A stretch of DNA of 29,018 nt from Methylophilaceae bacterium (GTDB taxonomy: Bacteria; Pseudomonadota; Gammaproteobacteria; Burkholderiales; Methylophilaceae): the NCBI GenBank assembly GCA_003533095.1, contig DOEL01000018.1:2284-31301 (forward strand), given 5' to 3'. This document shows positions 8,700 through 16,104 of the stretch, in pieces. The notes beneath the pieces were generated by a model that saw only the letters and a list, made by a program, of their open reading frames with translations, made no database searches and was not told where the DNA came from. Position numbers and translations under genes: made by a program. Position 1 is the stretch's first letter. Every line of letters begins with the position of its first letter.

Positions 8700-10967
8700 A
8701 TGATTGCTCAAGAACTTGAAGTAAGTCTACATATGGCCTTTATGGACGCAAGACAAAAGCGTCATGAACTTATTACGGTTGAACATTTGCTTCTTGCTAT
8801 GCTGGATAATCCTTCTGCAGCTGAAGTACTTAAAGCCTGCGGCTCAAACATTGATGTACTCAGAAATGAATTAACGCAATATATCGATGATCATACGCCT
8901 ACCATAACTGGCGAAGATGAAGTGGACACTCAACCTACACTTGGATTTCAAAGAGTAATTCAAAGAGCGATGCTTCATGTTCAATCTTCTGGTAAAAAAG
9001 AAGTGAATGGTGCAAATGTCTTAGTCGCAATTTATGGAGAAAAAGATTCTCATGCTGTTTATTTCCTTCATCAACAAGGAGTCACCCGGCTTGATGTTGT
9101 TAATTTTATTGCGCATGGCGTGTCCAAGTTAAATGAAGGTGATTCAAGTAAAACATCTCCCGAACAAGAGAATGATCAAGAGTCTGCAACGAATAAAGCG
9201 CTAGAAGCATATACGATCAATCTTAATAAGATGGTATTGGCTGGAAAAATTGATCCATTGATTGGTCGAGATTCAGAAATTGAACGTGTTATTCAAACTA
9301 TCTGTAGAAGAAGAAAAAATAATCCTCTCTTAGTGGGTGAAGCAGGTGTTGGAAAAACTGCTATTGCAGAAGGGCTCGCAAAGAGAATTGTCGACAAAGA
9401 AGTTCCGAGTGTCCTAGAAAATACCACGATATTCTCACTTGATATGGGTACTTTATTGGCAGGCACAAAATACCGGGGCGATTTTGAACAAAGACTGAAA
9501 GCAGTCATGAAGCAACTCAATGAGTATAAAGATGCTATTTTGTTTATTGATGAAATTCATACTCTTATAGGCGCAGGTTCTGCAAGTGGAGGAACACTTG
9601 ATGCGTCTAATCTTCTTAAACCTGCATTATCAAATGGATCAATTAAATGTATTGGTGCTACCACATATCAGGAATATAGAACTGTATTTGAAAAAGATCA
9701 TGCACTCACGAGAAGATTTCAGAAAATCGATGTGAACGAGCCAAGCATTCTTGATACGATCAATATTCTTAAAGGACTTAAATCAAGATTTGAAAAACAC
9801 CACAATGTAAAATATTCAGTTGCAGCAATTAATAGTGCCGCAGAACTTTCAGCAAAATATATTAATGATAGGCATCTTCCTGATAAAGCCATTGATGTGA
9901 TTGACGAAGCTGGGGCTGCACAAAGAATACTCCCTAAAAATAAACAGAAAAAAGTTATTACCAATAAAGAAATTGAAGAGATAGTAGCGAAGATTGCTAA
10001 GATACCTCCAAAAAATATTTCTAATGATGACAAGCATGCACTTAAAAATCTTGAGCGAGATCTGAAAGCAGTAATTTTTGGACAAGATAAAGCGATTGAA
10101 AATCTTGCAAGCGCTATCAAAATGACAAGAAGTGGATTAGGCATACCAAATAAACCAATAGGAAATTTTCTCTTTAGTGGTCCAACAGGAGTAGGAAAAA
10201 CAGAAGTAGCACGTCAACTCGCCTATATCTTAGGTATTGAACTCATTCGTTTTGATATGAGTGAATATATGGAAAGACACACAGTGTCGAGACTCATTGG
10301 AGCTCCTCCAGGCTATGTAGGATTTGACCAAGGGGGGCTCATGACTGAAGCTGTCCATAAACAACCTTATTGTGTACTTCTGCTTGACGAAATTGAAAAA
10401 GCACATCCAGATATTTTTAATATCCTTCTGCAAGTGATGGATCATGGATCTTTAACTGATAGTAACGGCAGAAAAACAGATTTTAGAAATGTGACTCTTA
10501 TTATGACAACAAATGCCGGCGCAGAATCCCTCTCAAAAACCTCTATGGGATTTACACAGTCTAAAAAGATAGGCGATGAACAAACAGAAATTAAGCGGTT
10601 ATTTACACCAGAGTTTAGAAATAGGCTTGATGCAACCGTATCATTTGCGCCACTCAGTCATGAAGTGATTTTAAAAGTTGTTGATAAATTCTTGATGCAA
10701 CTCGAAGATCAATTGCATGAGAAAAAAGTAGATGCAACTTTCACAGATTCACTTAAATCATATCTAGCTAAAAATGGTTTTGATCCAAGTATGGGAGCAA
10801 GACCAATGTCTCGCCTCATCCAGGATATAATTAGAAAAGCACTTGCGGATGAACTACTTTTTGGCAAACTTACCAATGGTGGCAATGTCACCATTGATAT
10901 TGATAGCAATGATAAATTGAAATTAATTTTTGAAGAAGAAAATAAAGCCGTTCTTCAAGAGTCTTAA
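8700..10967 (+). CDS. clpA: ATP-dependent Clp protease ATP-binding subunit ClpA
   Basis: Hexameric AAA+ unfoldase that feeds substrates into ClpP; it partners with ClpS, encoded 9 bp upstream. The 755-aa protein has an N-terminal Clp_N repeat domain (1-~145). The D1 ATPase has Walker A GEAGVGKT (K219), Walker B LFIDEIHT and pore loop KYRGDFE. The D2 ATPase has Walker A GPTGVGKT (K500), pore loop GYVG and Walker B LLLDEIEK. A ClpB-type middle domain is absent, as expected for ClpA. The ClpP-docking tripeptide is MGF at 616-618, where E. coli has IGL; the first hydrophobic position is Met. Its stop codon overlaps that of the convergent GST gene (shared TTAA). clpP is not in the window. Confidence 0.97.
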   Translation: MIAQELEVSLHMAFMDARQKRHELITVEHLLLAMLDNPSAAEVLKACGSNIDVLRNELTQYIDDHTPTITGEDEVDTQPTLGFQRVIQRAMLHVQSSGKKEVNGANVLVAIYGEKDSHAVYFLHQQGVTRLDVVNFIAHGVSKLNEGDSSKTSPEQENDQESATNKALEAYTINLNKMVLAGKIDPLIGRDSEIERVIQTICRRRKNNPLLVGEAGVGKTAIAEGLAKRIVDKEVPSVLENTTIFSLDMGTLLAGTKYRGDFEQRLKAVMKQLNEYKDAILFIDEIHTLIGAGSASGGTLDASNLLKPALSNGSIKCIGATTYQEYRTVFEKDHALTRRFQKIDVNEPSILDTINILKGLKSRFEKHHNVKYSVAAINSAAELSAKYINDRHLPDKAIDVIDEAGAAQRILPKNKQKKVITNKEIEEIVAKIAKIPPKNISNDDKHALKNLERDLKAVIFGQDKAIENLASAIKMTRSGLGIPNKPIGNFLFSGPTGVGKTEVARQLAYILGIELIRFDMSEYMERHTVSRLIGAPPGYVGFDQGGLMTEAVHKQPYCVLLLDEIEKAHPDIFNILLQVMDHGSLTDSNGRKTDFRNVTLIMTTNAGAESLSKTSMGFTQSKKIGDEQTEIKRLFTPEFRNRLDATVSFAPLSHEVILKVVDKFLMQLEDQLHEKKVDATFTDSLKSYLAKNGFDPSMGARPMSRLIQDIIRKALADELLFGKLTNGGNVTIDIDSNDKLKLIFEEENKAVLQES

Positions 10968-11566
10968 CTTTTTTTCATTACATCTTTAAACATTTGGCTT
11001 TCTAAAAAACTCTGAAGCCATTTTTTCAATTCTTGATATTTAGAATTCAAAAACCACTCTTCGTCTACTAAAAAAAATTGTCTCACAAAAGGAAAAATTG
11101 CTACATCAGCAAGGCTTACTTTTTCCGTCATTAAATAACTTTTCGACTTTAATTTTTCATTTAACAAATTTAAAAATACTTCACATTGAAAACGATAATA
11201 TTCTTTGGGATGTTCAGGAAAACGATCGGCATATTTATATTTATCTAGATTTTTTTTAAAAATAAAATCATTTTCTTTAATGAGTTCTTGGCTAAGATTA
11301 TTATCATTTAAAATCCAATTTTCTGGGTCGGATTTATCGAGAGCCCACATCATTATTTCCATACTCTCTTCGATAACTATTCCATTATTATCTACCAATA
11401 CTGGGACTGTTCCTTTAGGACTAAGTGCTAAAAAATCACTAGGTTTATCTTTAAGAGAAATTTCTATTGATTCATAATCAATTTTAGCTTGATACAAAGC
11501 TAGTCTTGACCGAATCGCGTATGGACAGCGTCTGTATGTATAAAGCCTTGGTCTAGCTAGCATCAT
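10964..11566 (-). CDS. glutathione S-transferase family protein
   Basis: Cytosolic GST-fold protein, 200 aa from the preferred start. The thioredoxin-like N-terminal domain carries RLYTYRRCPYAIRSRLAL with a CPYA active site (C14), then SPKGTVPVLV (cis-Pro of the glutathione site) and EESMEIMMW (E-S pair that binds the gamma-glutamyl group). A helical C-terminal domain follows, with SLADVAIFPFVRQF. A cysteine rather than Tyr/Ser at the active site suggests thiol-disulfide or deglutathionylation chemistry (glutaredoxin-2/Omega-like), but the substrate is unknown. The first in-frame ATG is at 11584. I prefer ATG 11566, which forms a TGATG overlap with the pyrD stop, implying translational coupling; 11563 is also possible. 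The 3' end converges on and overlaps the clpA stop. Confidence 0.85.
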   Translation of the reverse strand: MMLARPRLYTYRRCPYAIRSRLALYQAKIDYESIEISLKDKPSDFLALSPKGTVPVLVDNNGIVIEESMEIMMWALDKSDPENWILNDNNLSQELIKENDFIFKKNLDKYKYADRFPEHPKEYYRFQCEVFLNLLNEKLKSKSYLMTEKVSLADVAIFPFVRQFFLVDEEWFLNSKYQELKKWLQSFLESQMFKDVMKKS

Positions 11567-12579
11567 CAGCCAATAGATTGGCAAGCATCGAGAATGAGCT
11601 TTCTTCCTTGATAAACAAGACCTGAATAAATTTGCACAAGCTCCGCACCCGCATTTATTTTTTCTAAGGCATCTTCACCAGAGAATATGCCGCCTACGCC
11701 AATGATCGGAATCTCGCCTTGAAGTCTCGCATGAAGTTCTCGAATTATTGAATTAGATAATTTAAATAGAGGTTTACCTGACATACCTCCAACCTCTTTT
11801 CCATTAATAAGATCACTCACCGACTCTCTAGTAATAGTTGTATTTGTTGCAATTACCGCGTCAATCCTATTTTTAATAATACTTTTTGATATTGTATCTA
11901 AGTGTTTAGCTGTTAAATCAGGTGAAATTTTTAATGCTATAGGGACATAACGCCCATAATAATCAGCTAATCTAGTCTGTTCTTCTTTGATCTGCGCTAA
12001 TAAAATGTTTAGCGCCTTGGTTTCTTGAAGATCTCTTAAGTTTTTTGTATTGGGTGAGGAAATATTGATTGCAATATAATTTGCATATTGATAAACCTTT
12101 TTCATACACAAGAGATAATCATCTCCAGCCTTTTCTATTGGCGTATCAAAATTCTTACCAATATTAATTCCAAGCACACCCTTGTATTTACTCAATTTGA
12201 TATTTTCTACTGCAGTTTCAAGACCTACATTGTTAAATCCAAATCGGTTAATAATGCCCTGAGCTTCTGGCAATCTGAATAGTCTCGGCTTTGGATTGCC
12301 TATTTGTGCTCTTGGGGTAATTGTTCCAACTTCAATAAATCCAAACCCCAATTTACCCAAAGCATCAATGTAATTTGCATTTTTATCAAGTCCTGCAGCT
12401 AATCCCACTGGATTTTGAAAAGGAATGCCCATCACAGTTCGAAGCTTGCAAGGATTAGGAGGCTTTAGAAAACTTAGTAGGCCAATTTTGTTAGAAAGAG
12501 ATAGTGCCTTAAGAGTTAAGTCGTGCGAAAATTCTGCATCAAACTTAAATAACAATGAACGAATTAAGTGGTGGCTCAT
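11566..12579 (-). CDS. pyrD: dihydroorotate dehydrogenase (quinone), class 2
   Basis: Membrane-associated FMN enzyme that oxidises dihydroorotate to orotate in pyrimidine synthesis and passes electrons to quinone. The 337-aa protein has the class 2 N-terminal helical extension (about 1-40) for membrane and quinone contact. AAGLDKNA (61-68) and NRFGFNN (111-117) contact FMN and substrate. NISSPNT carries the catalytic serine S175, with E. coli numbering preserved. IPIIGVGGIFSGEDA and VQIYSGLVYQG bind the FMN phosphate. Ser as catalytic base separates it from class 1 enzymes, which use Cys. The stop overlaps the likely GST start. A possible -10 box lies only 9 bp before the ATG. Confidence 0.97.
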   Translation of the reverse strand: MSHHLIRSLLFKFDAEFSHDLTLKALSLSNKIGLLSFLKPPNPCKLRTVMGIPFQNPVGLAAGLDKNANYIDALGKLGFGFIEVGTITPRAQIGNPKPRLFRLPEAQGIINRFGFNNVGLETAVENIKLSKYKGVLGINIGKNFDTPIEKAGDDYLLCMKKVYQYANYIAINISSPNTKNLRDLQETKALNILLAQIKEEQTRLADYYGRYVPIALKISPDLTAKHLDTISKSIIKNRIDAVIATNTTITRESVSDLINGKEVGGMSGKPLFKLSNSIIRELHARLQGEIPIIGVGGIFSGEDALEKINAGAELVQIYSGLVYQGRKLILDACQSIG

Positions 12580-12588
12580 AACACTATC

Positions 12589-12617
12589 ATTTTAACTTAG
12601 GAAGTTATAAGGCTTAA
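12589..12617 (-). promoter_or_regulatory. candidate pyrD promoter with very short leader
   Basis: On the minus strand TTAAGC (12617-12612) and TAAAAT (12594-12589) are separated by 17 bp. The -10 ends 9 bp before the pyrD ATG, so the transcript leader would be 0-4 nt. The -35 is weak (3/6). The 46-bp gap must also hold the roxA promoter; TATAAG at 12606-12611 is a candidate on the plus strand. Confidence 0.3.
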
Positions 12618-12625
12618 TAAATATT

Positions 12626-13777
12626 ATGCGATTAAATCGTAAAAATCACATTTTAGGAAAAATATCAGTTGATACCTTCTTAAAAAAATATTGGCAAAAA
12701 AAACCACTCTTAATTCGAAATGCAATTGAAAATTTTCAGTCTCCCATCACAGAAAAAGATCTTTTTAAAATAGCGCAAGATGAAGAAACTATATCCCGCC
12801 TCATAGAATATAGAAACGATATGTGGCAAGTAAAGTATGGTCCATTCAAAAAATCAGAATTCCTTAGAAAAAAGAATAGTCCTTGGACGGTGCTTGTACA
12901 AAATATTAATCACCATTTTTCCTTTGCTAATTCTTTCCTAAATTTTTTCAAGTTTATTCCATATGCACGACTTGATGACTTAATGGTGAGTTATGCTACA
13001 AAGAAAGGGAGTGTTGGCCCTCATTTTGACTCTTATGATGTTTTTTTATTTCAAGCAAAAGGAAAAAGGGAATGGAAGATTAGCGCTCAAAAAAAATTTG
13101 ATTTAGATAAAAAATCAGCCATTAAAATTATTACCAATTTCAAAAGTAAAAATTCTTGGGTGCTTAACCCTGGTGATATGCTCTATTTACCCCCTAATAT
13201 AGGCCACTGGGGCATCTCACATAGTAATGATTGTCTTACATATTCTATTGGTTTTAGAGCACCTGATACATTTGAAATCCAATCTAAATTTTTAGATTTT
13301 ATTCAAGATAACTTGAGCGCAAACAAAAAGGATCTATATAAAGATCCAAATTTAAAACTTCAAAAAAATCCAGCAGAAATCAATTCAAATATGATTAATA
13401 AAATTCAACAGATCATTAATCAATTACGATGGAATAAAAATTCAATTCATACTTTCATTGGTCAATTGCTTACCGATCCAATTGAGAATGCTATTTTCCA
13501 GCAACCAAAGCCGATATCCCTTGAAATCTTTAAAAAAAATCTCTCAAAAAAAATACTGGAACTTAACCCTAAAACAAGAATGCTTTTTATAAAAAATAGT
13601 TTTTACATAAATGGTGAATTTATTGAAACTGATAAGAAATATGCCAAATACCTAAGACAGCTTGCAAATGATCGAAAAATCTCTTTTAAAACAACTTTAG
13701 ACAAAAAAGATTTAAACGCTTTGGGGATAATCTTACTTCCCCTGTATCGCTCAGGATTTGTTGATTTTATACAATAA
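12626..13777 (+). CDS. roxA: JmjC/cupin-8 2-oxoglutarate oxygenase, ribosomal protein L16 arginine hydroxylase type
   Basis: Fe(II)/2-oxoglutarate-dependent oxygenase; E. coli YcfD (RoxA) hydroxylates an arginine in ribosomal protein L16. The 383-aa protein has an N-terminal segment with FLKKYWQKKPLLIRNAI, then the double-stranded beta-helix core. The iron triad is H133 and D135 (VGPHFDSYDVFLFQ) with H194 (PPNIGHWGIS), each about 7-8 positions after the E. coli residues. The 2-oxoglutarate arginine is probably R148 (GKREW). The rest is the dimerisation and winged-helix region typical of YcfD-like proteins, rich in Lys and Asn here. It diverges from pyrD with a 46-bp gap. Substrate identity is by homology only, so the symbol is provisional. 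Confidence 0.85.
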   Translation: MRLNRKNHILGKISVDTFLKKYWQKKPLLIRNAIENFQSPITEKDLFKIAQDEETISRLIEYRNDMWQVKYGPFKKSEFLRKKNSPWTVLVQNINHHFSFANSFLNFFKFIPYARLDDLMVSYATKKGSVGPHFDSYDVFLFQAKGKREWKISAQKKFDLDKKSAIKIITNFKSKNSWVLNPGDMLYLPPNIGHWGISHSNDCLTYSIGFRAPDTFEIQSKFLDFIQDNLSANKKDLYKDPNLKLQKNPAEINSNMINKIQQIINQLRWNKNSIHTFIGQLLTDPIENAIFQQPKPISLEIFKKNLSKKILELNPKTRMLFIKNSFYINGEFIETDKKYAKYLRQLANDRKISFKTTLDKKDLNALGIILLPLYRSGFVDFIQ

Positions 13778-13780
13778 TAT

Positions 13781-13810
13781 TTAACTATCTAGCTAATTTT
13801 GTTGTAGAAT
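13781..13810 (+). promoter_or_regulatory. candidate promoter of the small lipoprotein gene
   Basis: TTAACT (13781-13786, 4/6) and TAGAAT (13805-13810, 5/6) are separated by 18 bp, right after the roxA stop. The start site would be near 13817, leaving a leader of about 50 nt that ends in the AAGGA ribosome-binding site (13856-13860). Confidence 0.45.
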
Positions 13811-13867
13811 TATCGACTGGGATCCGATCATAGGCCCCGAAATCAACATTAATTTTAAGGATTAAAA

Positions 13868-13999
13868 ATGACACGTTCACTACTTATCGCTTTATTATTA
13901 GCTATTGGTTTAACTGCTTGCGGCAAAAAAGAAGAAGCTGCTCCTGCTGCTGATGCAGCTCCAGCTGCTGAAGCTGCTCCAGCTGCTGAAGCTAAGTAA
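13868..13999 (+). CDS. small Ala/Pro-rich lipoprotein
   Basis: A 43-residue open frame. MTRSLLIALLLAIGLTAC is a complete lipoprotein signal peptide with lipobox LTAC; C18 would be the lipidated first residue. The mature part is only 26 residues: GKKEE followed by three tandem AAPAA(D/E) hexapeptides and AK. An excellent AAGGA ribosome-binding site lies 7 bases before the ATG. The gene has its own promoter-like sequence and ends in the strongest terminator of the window, which argues that it is expressed. Its GCT/GCA-rich repeat makes it much more GC-rich than its surroundings. The residue after the lipidated Cys is Gly, so there is no Asp retention signal and the outer membrane is likely. I do not recognise a function. 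Similar tiny Ala-rich lipoproteins are usually annotated as hypothetical. Confidence 0.8.
   Translation: MTRSLLIALLLAIGLTACGKKEEAAPAADAAPAAEAAPAAEAK
13937..13990 (+). repeat. three tandem 18-bp repeats in the lipoprotein gene
   Basis: Three consecutive 18-bp units encode AAPAAD, AAPAAE and AAPAAE. The last two units differ at one base and the first is slightly diverged. Such repeats can change copy number by slippage. Confidence 0.85.
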
Positions 14000-14025
14000 T
14001 AGATAATTTATCTATTATATGAATT

Positions 14026-14055
14026 AAAAAAGCCGGTTTTTAACCGGCTTTTTTT
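14026..14055. terminator. strong bidirectional intrinsic terminator
   Basis: AGCCGGTT (14031-14038), a TTT loop and AACCGGCT (14042-14049) form a perfect 8-bp stem. Flanking A and T runs extend the pairing and give a T tract on both strands. It ends the lipoprotein transcript on the plus strand and the dapA-bamC-MBL transcript on the minus strand, whose stop codon touches the T run. Confidence 0.92.
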
Positions 14056-14824
14056 ATATTACTTGCCATGACGTTCCGCCAATTTGCGTTGCAATTTTTA
14101 TCCAATCACGCTCACATCCTATTTTTTCCACAATAGCTTCTTTTACTAAATCTTCACTATTATTTTTCTCACTCAGATGCGCTGCAACAAGATGTTTTAA
14201 TTGTTTAAATTGAATTTTACCCAGAATTTCTGCAGCCGTTTGATTATCCAAATGACCCAATTTTCCTCTGATTCTTTTCTTTAAGCTAAATGTATACTCA
14301 CTCGATTCAAGCAAGCTAAGATCGTGATTAAATTCTATAATAAGCGCATCTAGTTTCTGCAGCATTTTTTCAATATGGGGCGTTGAACTTCCCGTATCCG
14401 TCAAAATACCTAATTTATGATTGCCGTCACTCAATGTAAATTGAATAGGCTCTCTTGCGTCATGGGGCACCGGAAAGGGTTGTATTATAAAATTCTCTAT
14501 TTCAAATGTATTGTGACTATCAATTATATTTAAATCAATCTCATAAGATTTAATCATATGTTTTTCACACATCTTGAAAGTCCCGTAAGAGAGCCATACA
14601 GGAATTTTGAATTTGTTTGCTAATCTAAAAGCGCCTTTGACATGATCTTCATGTTCATGCGTTAAGAGAATGCCTGTGATGTTTTCTGGGGATTCATTAA
14701 GTCGATCGAGCCTTGACACAATGTCCTGGATTGCAAAACCACAATCAACCATCAAAAGTGATTTGTTTTGCTTTACCAAAAAAGAATTGCCAGCACTCCC
14801 ACTACCTAGAGATGCAAACTGCAT
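14054..14824 (-). CDS. YycJ/WalJ-like metallo-beta-lactamase-fold hydrolase
   Basis: Cytosolic MBL-fold protein, 256 aa. It opens with FASLGSGSAGNSFLV and VDCGF, then the metal motif THEHEDH (H56, H58, D60, H61). PVPHDAREP and LGILTDTGS supply further ligands. The C-terminal LIIEFNHD, then RIRGKLGHLDNQTAAEIL, is the pattern of the YycJ/WalJ (VicX) group. Some members are reported to be nucleases linked to DNA repair; the activity here is inferred only from family. No WalRK two-component genes are nearby. It starts 2 bp after the bamC stop, making it the third gene of dapA-bamC-MBL. Confidence 0.88.
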   Translation of the reverse strand: MQFASLGSGSAGNSFLVKQNKSLLMVDCGFAIQDIVSRLDRLNESPENITGILLTHEHEDHVKGAFRLANKFKIPVWLSYGTFKMCEKHMIKSYEIDLNIIDSHNTFEIENFIIQPFPVPHDAREPIQFTLSDGNHKLGILTDTGSSTPHIEKMLQKLDALIIEFNHDLSLLESSEYTFSLKKRIRGKLGHLDNQTAAEILGKIQFKQLKHLVAAHLSEKNNSEDLVKEAIVEKIGCERDWIKIATQIGGTSWQVI

Positions 14825-14826
14825 CT

Positions 14827-16104
14827 TTATTTTAATTGATCGTAAAGAAGAGTAATGATTCGATTTGCGGTAGAAGAAGTGTTTCTTTTACCATCCTGAT
14901 ACTCAATGACAACCCGAGAGCCACCATTATCTGAAGCAACAACCTTAATTCGATATTGTTTCTCTGGATTAGTTTTTTCTTTATCGCTTCCACCCCAGAA
15001 TTTAAGTTTTTCAGATAAAGGTTTATCTTTATTTTGGCTATTATCTTTTTCTTGCTTATCTTTCTTGTCGTCATCGCTCCAGAACATAAGAGAATCTAAA
15101 ATACCTTTCTTCTTTTTGGGGCTATCGTCAATATCGACATCAGCATACTTAACAAAATAGATTCCATTTGATCTATCTTTGTCTTCAATCACAAATCCAA
15201 TAATATCTAGAGCTAATCCAACTCTTCGCCAAGCACGATCAAAAGGATCTTGAATCTCGAGTGAAGCACTTCCATCAGCCTCTTTCTTAATTTCAGCTCT
15301 CTTTTGATTAACTGGAGTCGCAATAATTTCTTTTGCTCGTTTTTCAGCTACTCCAAGTTTTACCATCAGTCTTCTTAAGAGCTCAGCGTCTAATTCATCG
15401 TCTTTTGAATCTCCTTTTGTTTCCGGCTGCGTCTTGGCATCATTTCTATACCCGTTATCCACAACCCCATATGGAGTTCTAACCTTTTCTTTACCATCAT
15501 CAGGTGCTGTGTCCACACTTCGATGCGTCATATATATTTCTGTGGTACCTTCTTGAAGGCCACGATCGAGTCGTGTTCTAAATTTTTTACGATTGGCAGT
15601 TCCTGAAGCTAAAGAATCAAGCCAAGCATCAAATTTATCAAGCGCGCCTTTGTTATCTCCGGCTTTAAGATCACCTTCTTTAATCCATTCAGTTTCCATA
15701 ACGCCGGTTTCTGGATTTTCCTTTTTAACAGCGAATCCCATATCTAACCAAAAATCTCTTAACACTGGCCATATTTTTTCTGGAGGTGCATTAACAACAA
15801 GCCATCTTTGGGCGCCTGCTTTTACAATTTTCATGCCTTCTGGGTTAGGCAAAATATTTGATTGGCCATTTTCTTGTTTTTGACCATTTTTAAAATCTGA
15901 ATAACTGGTAGACCCAGGTATTGCATATGTGTCATTTGTAGTTGCCGAAGTTAAATCAGGAGGCACTTCTAAGGGGCGAGATCTACCTGTAGCCTTATAA
16001 TCAGGCGCTGTAACCTGATCCACAAAAGGAATGCTATCGCATCCACTTAAGATGAAGAATAAAGATAAAACAAAAAGCCATTTACTTTGCGCTAGTAATT
16101 TCAT
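14827..16104 (-). CDS. bamC: outer membrane assembly lipoprotein BamC (NlpB)
   Basis: Lipoprotein subunit of the BAM complex, which folds beta-barrel proteins into the outer membrane. The signal peptide ends in LSGC (lipid on C22). It is followed by the extended N-terminal segment of BamC (PFVDQVTAPDYKATGRSRPLEVPPDLT) that contacts BamD in E. coli. Two helix-grip domains follow at about 90-200 and 240-425. At 425 aa it is about 80 residues longer than E. coli BamC. The extra length is a charged linker (about 200-235) and a Lys/Asp-rich insertion (about 327-381) with two similar SLMFWSDD / EKLKFWGGSD units. The start overlaps the dapA stop by 4 bp (ATGA). dapA-bamC is the classical order. Confidence 0.93.
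   Translation of the reverse strand: MKLLAQSKWLFVLSLFFILSGCDSIPFVDQVTAPDYKATGRSRPLEVPPDLTSATTNDTYAIPGSTSYSDFKNGQKQENGQSNILPNPEGMKIVKAGAQRWLVVNAPPEKIWPVLRDFWLDMGFAVKKENPETGVMETEWIKEGDLKAGDNKGALDKFDAWLDSLASGTANRKKFRTRLDRGLQEGTTEIYMTHRSVDTAPDDGKEKVRTPYGVVDNGYRNDAKTQPETKGDSKDDELDAELLRRLMVKLGVAEKRAKEIIATPVNQKRAEIKKEADGSASLEIQDPFDRAWRRVGLALDIIGFVIEDKDRSNGIYFVKYADVDIDDSPKKKKGILDSLMFWSDDDKKDKQEKDNSQNKDKPLSEKLKFWGGSDKEKTNPEKQYRIKVVASDNGGSRVVIEYQDGKRNTSSTANRIITLLYDQLK

Noticed and set aside
9719..10144. A 141-codon open frame antisense to clpA.
   Set aside because: It lies wholly inside the well-supported clpA coding sequence, has no recognisable domain and reflects AT-rich complementary codon usage.
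14906..15160. Ser/Leu/Phe-rich open frames on the plus strand opposite bamC (also 15593-15883).
   Set aside because: They are shadows of the Lys/Glu/Asp-rich bamC codons read in reverse and lack a ribosome-binding site.
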